This document shows, one piece after another, positions 62,216-64,000 of a stretch of DNA of 64,000 bases; position 1 is the first letter of the stretch; the number at the start of each line of letters is the position of its first letter. Location of the stretch: contig OZ234503.1 in assembly GCA_965153455.1 (NCBI GenBank), positions 7,346,157 through 7,410,156 on the forward strand, in the 5' to 3' direction. Below the pieces are notes generated by a model. The model did no database searches, was not told the DNA's origin, and saw only the letters and a list, made by a program, of their open reading frames with translations. This DNA is from Sphagnum compactum (lineage: Eukaryota > Bryophyta > Sphagnopsida > Sphagnales). A program made the position numbers and the translations under genes.

Positions 62216-63292
62216 AAAGGTGGAATTAGGGTTTCCCCCACACGCTTTTGCGGAAGCTTTTCTTCATCCGCGCGTCGGTTGAACGACACTTACAGTGGAT
62301 CTCGTGATTCAGCCGCACCCACACCTGCGTTTGGCATGCCACCCATCAACTTCCAATACCCGCCCAAACTTCACAAGGAGCCTGAAGAGCAGTCAAAAAT
62401 GAATCAAAACGAGAATGAAGAAACCCATAACTTTCAATACACAAGCTGTCAATAGTGAGAAACAAGCATCGAGGGGACTAAAGAAGACCACTTTCGCACA
62501 TTCCCTCGATGCTTGTTTCTTGCTATCAACAGCTCGTGTCCATAGCCCTGCAGCAGCATGCGCAAGCTATAACAATTCTTCAGGACTGCTGCACTTGGTC
62601 GGAGTTCCTCATCTCTTCCACACATCATAACTGGTGCACCTCCGTCACTAGCCACCAGCTGATTTGTGGCAGATGACAGCTCTTTCGTCTTAAGTTTTTT
62701 TTTGTTATAGTTGATTGTCATTTTGTAGTCATGAGTCCTCTTTGCATAGGGTCTTTACCTGATTTTTGGTGATTGTTTGCTTTTGTTTTTTCTTTGGGTT
62801 GTGTCTACTTGTGTTCTCATTTGCCTTGTACTTTTGATGGATGGGTTATCATCCTTGATTTTTATTCACAGGGTTTTCCTTCTTGAAGAGCACAAGAGTC
62901 GAAAAATTAGGGTTTCTTACCGCATGTTTTTGCAGAATTTCAAGCGTTTCTTCATTCGCGCGTCGGTTGAACGACGGTTACAGCAGTGTCTTGCGATTCC
63001 CCGCACCTCACCCTGCGTTTTGCATACCACCCATCACTTCCCTTCCCCACCCAGATTTCACAAGGAGCTCGAAGAGCACAAGAGTCGAGAAATTAGGGTT
63101 TCCCGCATGCTTTTGCGGAATTTCAAGCTTTTCTCCCTCCGCACGTCGGTTGAATGACGGTTACAGTGTGTCTCGTAATTCAGCCGCACCCACAACTGCG
63201 TTTCGCACGCGACCCATCAGATTCCTTTCCTCACCACAACTTCACAAGGAGCGTGAAGAGCATAAGAGTCGAGAAACTAGGGTTTGGTGGAT
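62216..63292 (+). repeat. Telobox-bearing ~186-bp repeats upstream of the SIS gene
   Basis: Copies: a diverged one at about 62221-62398, then tandem copies from 62885 and 63071 (186 bp apart), and a partial one from 63255. Shared blocks in order are GAAGAGCACAAGAGTCGA, ATTAGGGTTT (telobox), GCATGCTTTTGCGGAATTTC-like, CGTCGGTTGAACGACGGTTA-like, an ATTCAGCCGCACCCAC-like block and TTCACAAGGAGC. About 490 bp of other DNA, including the hairpin at 62444-62534, separates the first copy from the tandem pair. The last partial copy ends 16 bp before the SIS gene ATG. Confidence 0.88.
62444..62534. repeat. Long hairpin, 18-bp perfect core in a ~32-bp stem
   Basis: AGAAACAAGCATCGAGGG (62458-62475) pairs perfectly with CCCTCGATGCTTGTTTCT (62503-62520). 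Pairing continues outward imperfectly (about 10 of 14) to 62444 and 62534, with a 27-nt loop. Size and shape fit a small foldback element or an inverted-repeat small-RNA precursor. No known microRNA was recognised in the arms. Confidence 0.85.
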
Positions 63293-63307
63293 TCATCGCG
63301 TGCAAGC

Positions 63308-64000
63308 ATGGCGGCACCTTACATGGTTCAGACATCTCTCTCGTTCATGGCGATCACGGCATTAGCGGAGATTCATCGTGTCTTCAACCGAGCAGAGCTG
63401 AGCAAGCAGGATCCAACCATACCGATAGTGAAGGAGATCATGAGGGCGCGGGGGAAGCACATCGTGCTGCATGGTTTGGGAAGAGAAGGACTCATCATGC
63501 GGGGGTTTGCGATGCGTCTCTTCCATCTCGGCTTACCCAGTGTGCATTTCTTCGGCGACATGTGCACACCCATGCTTGCCACAGGAGATTTGTTGATCGT
63601 GAGTTCCGGACCGGGATGGTTCAGTAGCGCAGATGCTATCATCGTGGAAGCTACAGCTTCTGGTGCAAGAGTGTTGGTCATCACTGCAAAACCTGACGGC
63701 GAAGCTGCCAAACTCGCGACTACAATTGCGTTAGTTCCTGCTCAAACCATCGCCGATCCGGACTTCGATCCTAATGCTCCTCCCGACGCTCCTCCTCAAG
63801 ATGCCGTCCAGATGGTAGATTCCAAAACGCCATGGCAACTGGAGCATGCAAATCAGCAACCAGGAAAAGTTCCAAAGGGAGATCCCATGGCTGCCGATCC
63901 ACCCAAAGGGACCAGCAAAGGACCCACCAAGAAAGGCGAAGTTCCTCCTGCTACTAAGACTAGTGATGCCAAGAAAGCCTCAATCCCTGACACCAAAACA
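63308..64000 (+). CDS. SIS-domain sugar-phosphate isomerase-like protein, 3' end outside window
   Basis: The frame is open from ATG 63308 to the window end (231 codons) without an intron. Residues 47-149 form a SIS fold of the 6-phospho-3-hexuloisomerase type: HIVLHGLGREGLIMRGFAMR (51-70, GLGREG sugar-phosphate loop), MCTPMLATGDLLIVSSGPG (85-103) and ARVLVITAKPDGEAAKLA (120-137), ending in VPAQTIA (143-149). The nearest relative recalled is Arabidopsis At5g52190, a small SIS protein; its reaction in plants is not established. In that protein about 60 more helical residues follow PAQT soon after. Here a Pro/Asp/Lys-rich low-complexity stretch begins at about 150 and still continues at 231. This is either an internal insertion or a different C terminus. 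The next in-frame ATG is codon 6, so the start could be slightly later. Confidence 0.85.
   Translation, partial: MAAPYMVQTSLSFMAITALAEIHRVFNRAELSKQDPTIPIVKEIMRARGKHIVLHGLGREGLIMRGFAMRLFHLGLPSVHFFGDMCTPMLATGDLLIVSSGPGWFSSADAIIVEATASGARVLVITAKPDGEAAKLATTIALVPAQTIADPDFDPNAPPDAPPQDAVQMVDSKTPWQLEHANQQPGKVPKGDPMAADPPKGTSKGPTKKGEVPPATKTSDAKKASIPDTKT

Overview
This window looks like nuclear DNA of a land plant. The genes are plant-type (plastid EF-G with a transit peptide, LCB2, a BRWD-type WD40 protein, a PICC/PICL-like long coiled-coil protein, SPF30), they are split by short GT-AG introns, and long AT-rich stretches hold decayed hAT transposons and simple repeats. A seed-free plant is a guess only; the sequence does not settle the lineage.

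Layout. 1-2.7 kb: a decayed hAT transposase. 2.7-6.3 kb: a GC-richer promoter with C-tracts and a 40-bp phased AACCGGYGGTT array, then a three-exon gene for a small hydrophobic membrane protein. 6.3-12.7 kb: AT-rich, with TAGG tracts and tRNA-like SINE scraps. 12.7-21.7 kb: intron-bearing fragments of unrelated genes (an LRR scrap, a BRWD WD40 block, a nearly full-length LCB2 copy) with a second hAT remnant. 23.7-26.2 kb, minus strand: plastid EF-G. 26.2-46.4 kb: no supported gene; a small satellite with a 300-bp higher-order unit, a third transposase remnant, two inverted MITE copies flanking a 45-bp minisatellite, and more TAGG tracts. 46.4-56.5 kb: leader and 12 coding exons of a tail-anchored coiled-coil protein. 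58.0-62.0 kb, minus strand: SPF30/SMNDC1 in eight exons, convergent with the previous gene. 62.2-64.0 kb: telobox-bearing 186-bp promoter repeats, a long hairpin, and the open 5' part of a SIS-domain sugar-phosphate isomerase-like gene running off the window.

The intact genes do unrelated housekeeping jobs (plastid translation, ER coiled-coil scaffold, pre-mRNA splicing, sugar-phosphate metabolism). They are neighbours, not a pathway.

The most striking observation is in plastid EF-G. A 125-bp exonic segment is tandemly duplicated, which frameshifts the contiguous reading. Each copy carries AGGT, so splicing AG|GT to AG|GT removes exactly 125 nt and restores a complete 792-residue EF-G. The copy that would be intronic has lost conserved residues while the exonic copy has kept them. 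This is what a recently born spliceosomal intron made by tandem duplication should look like.
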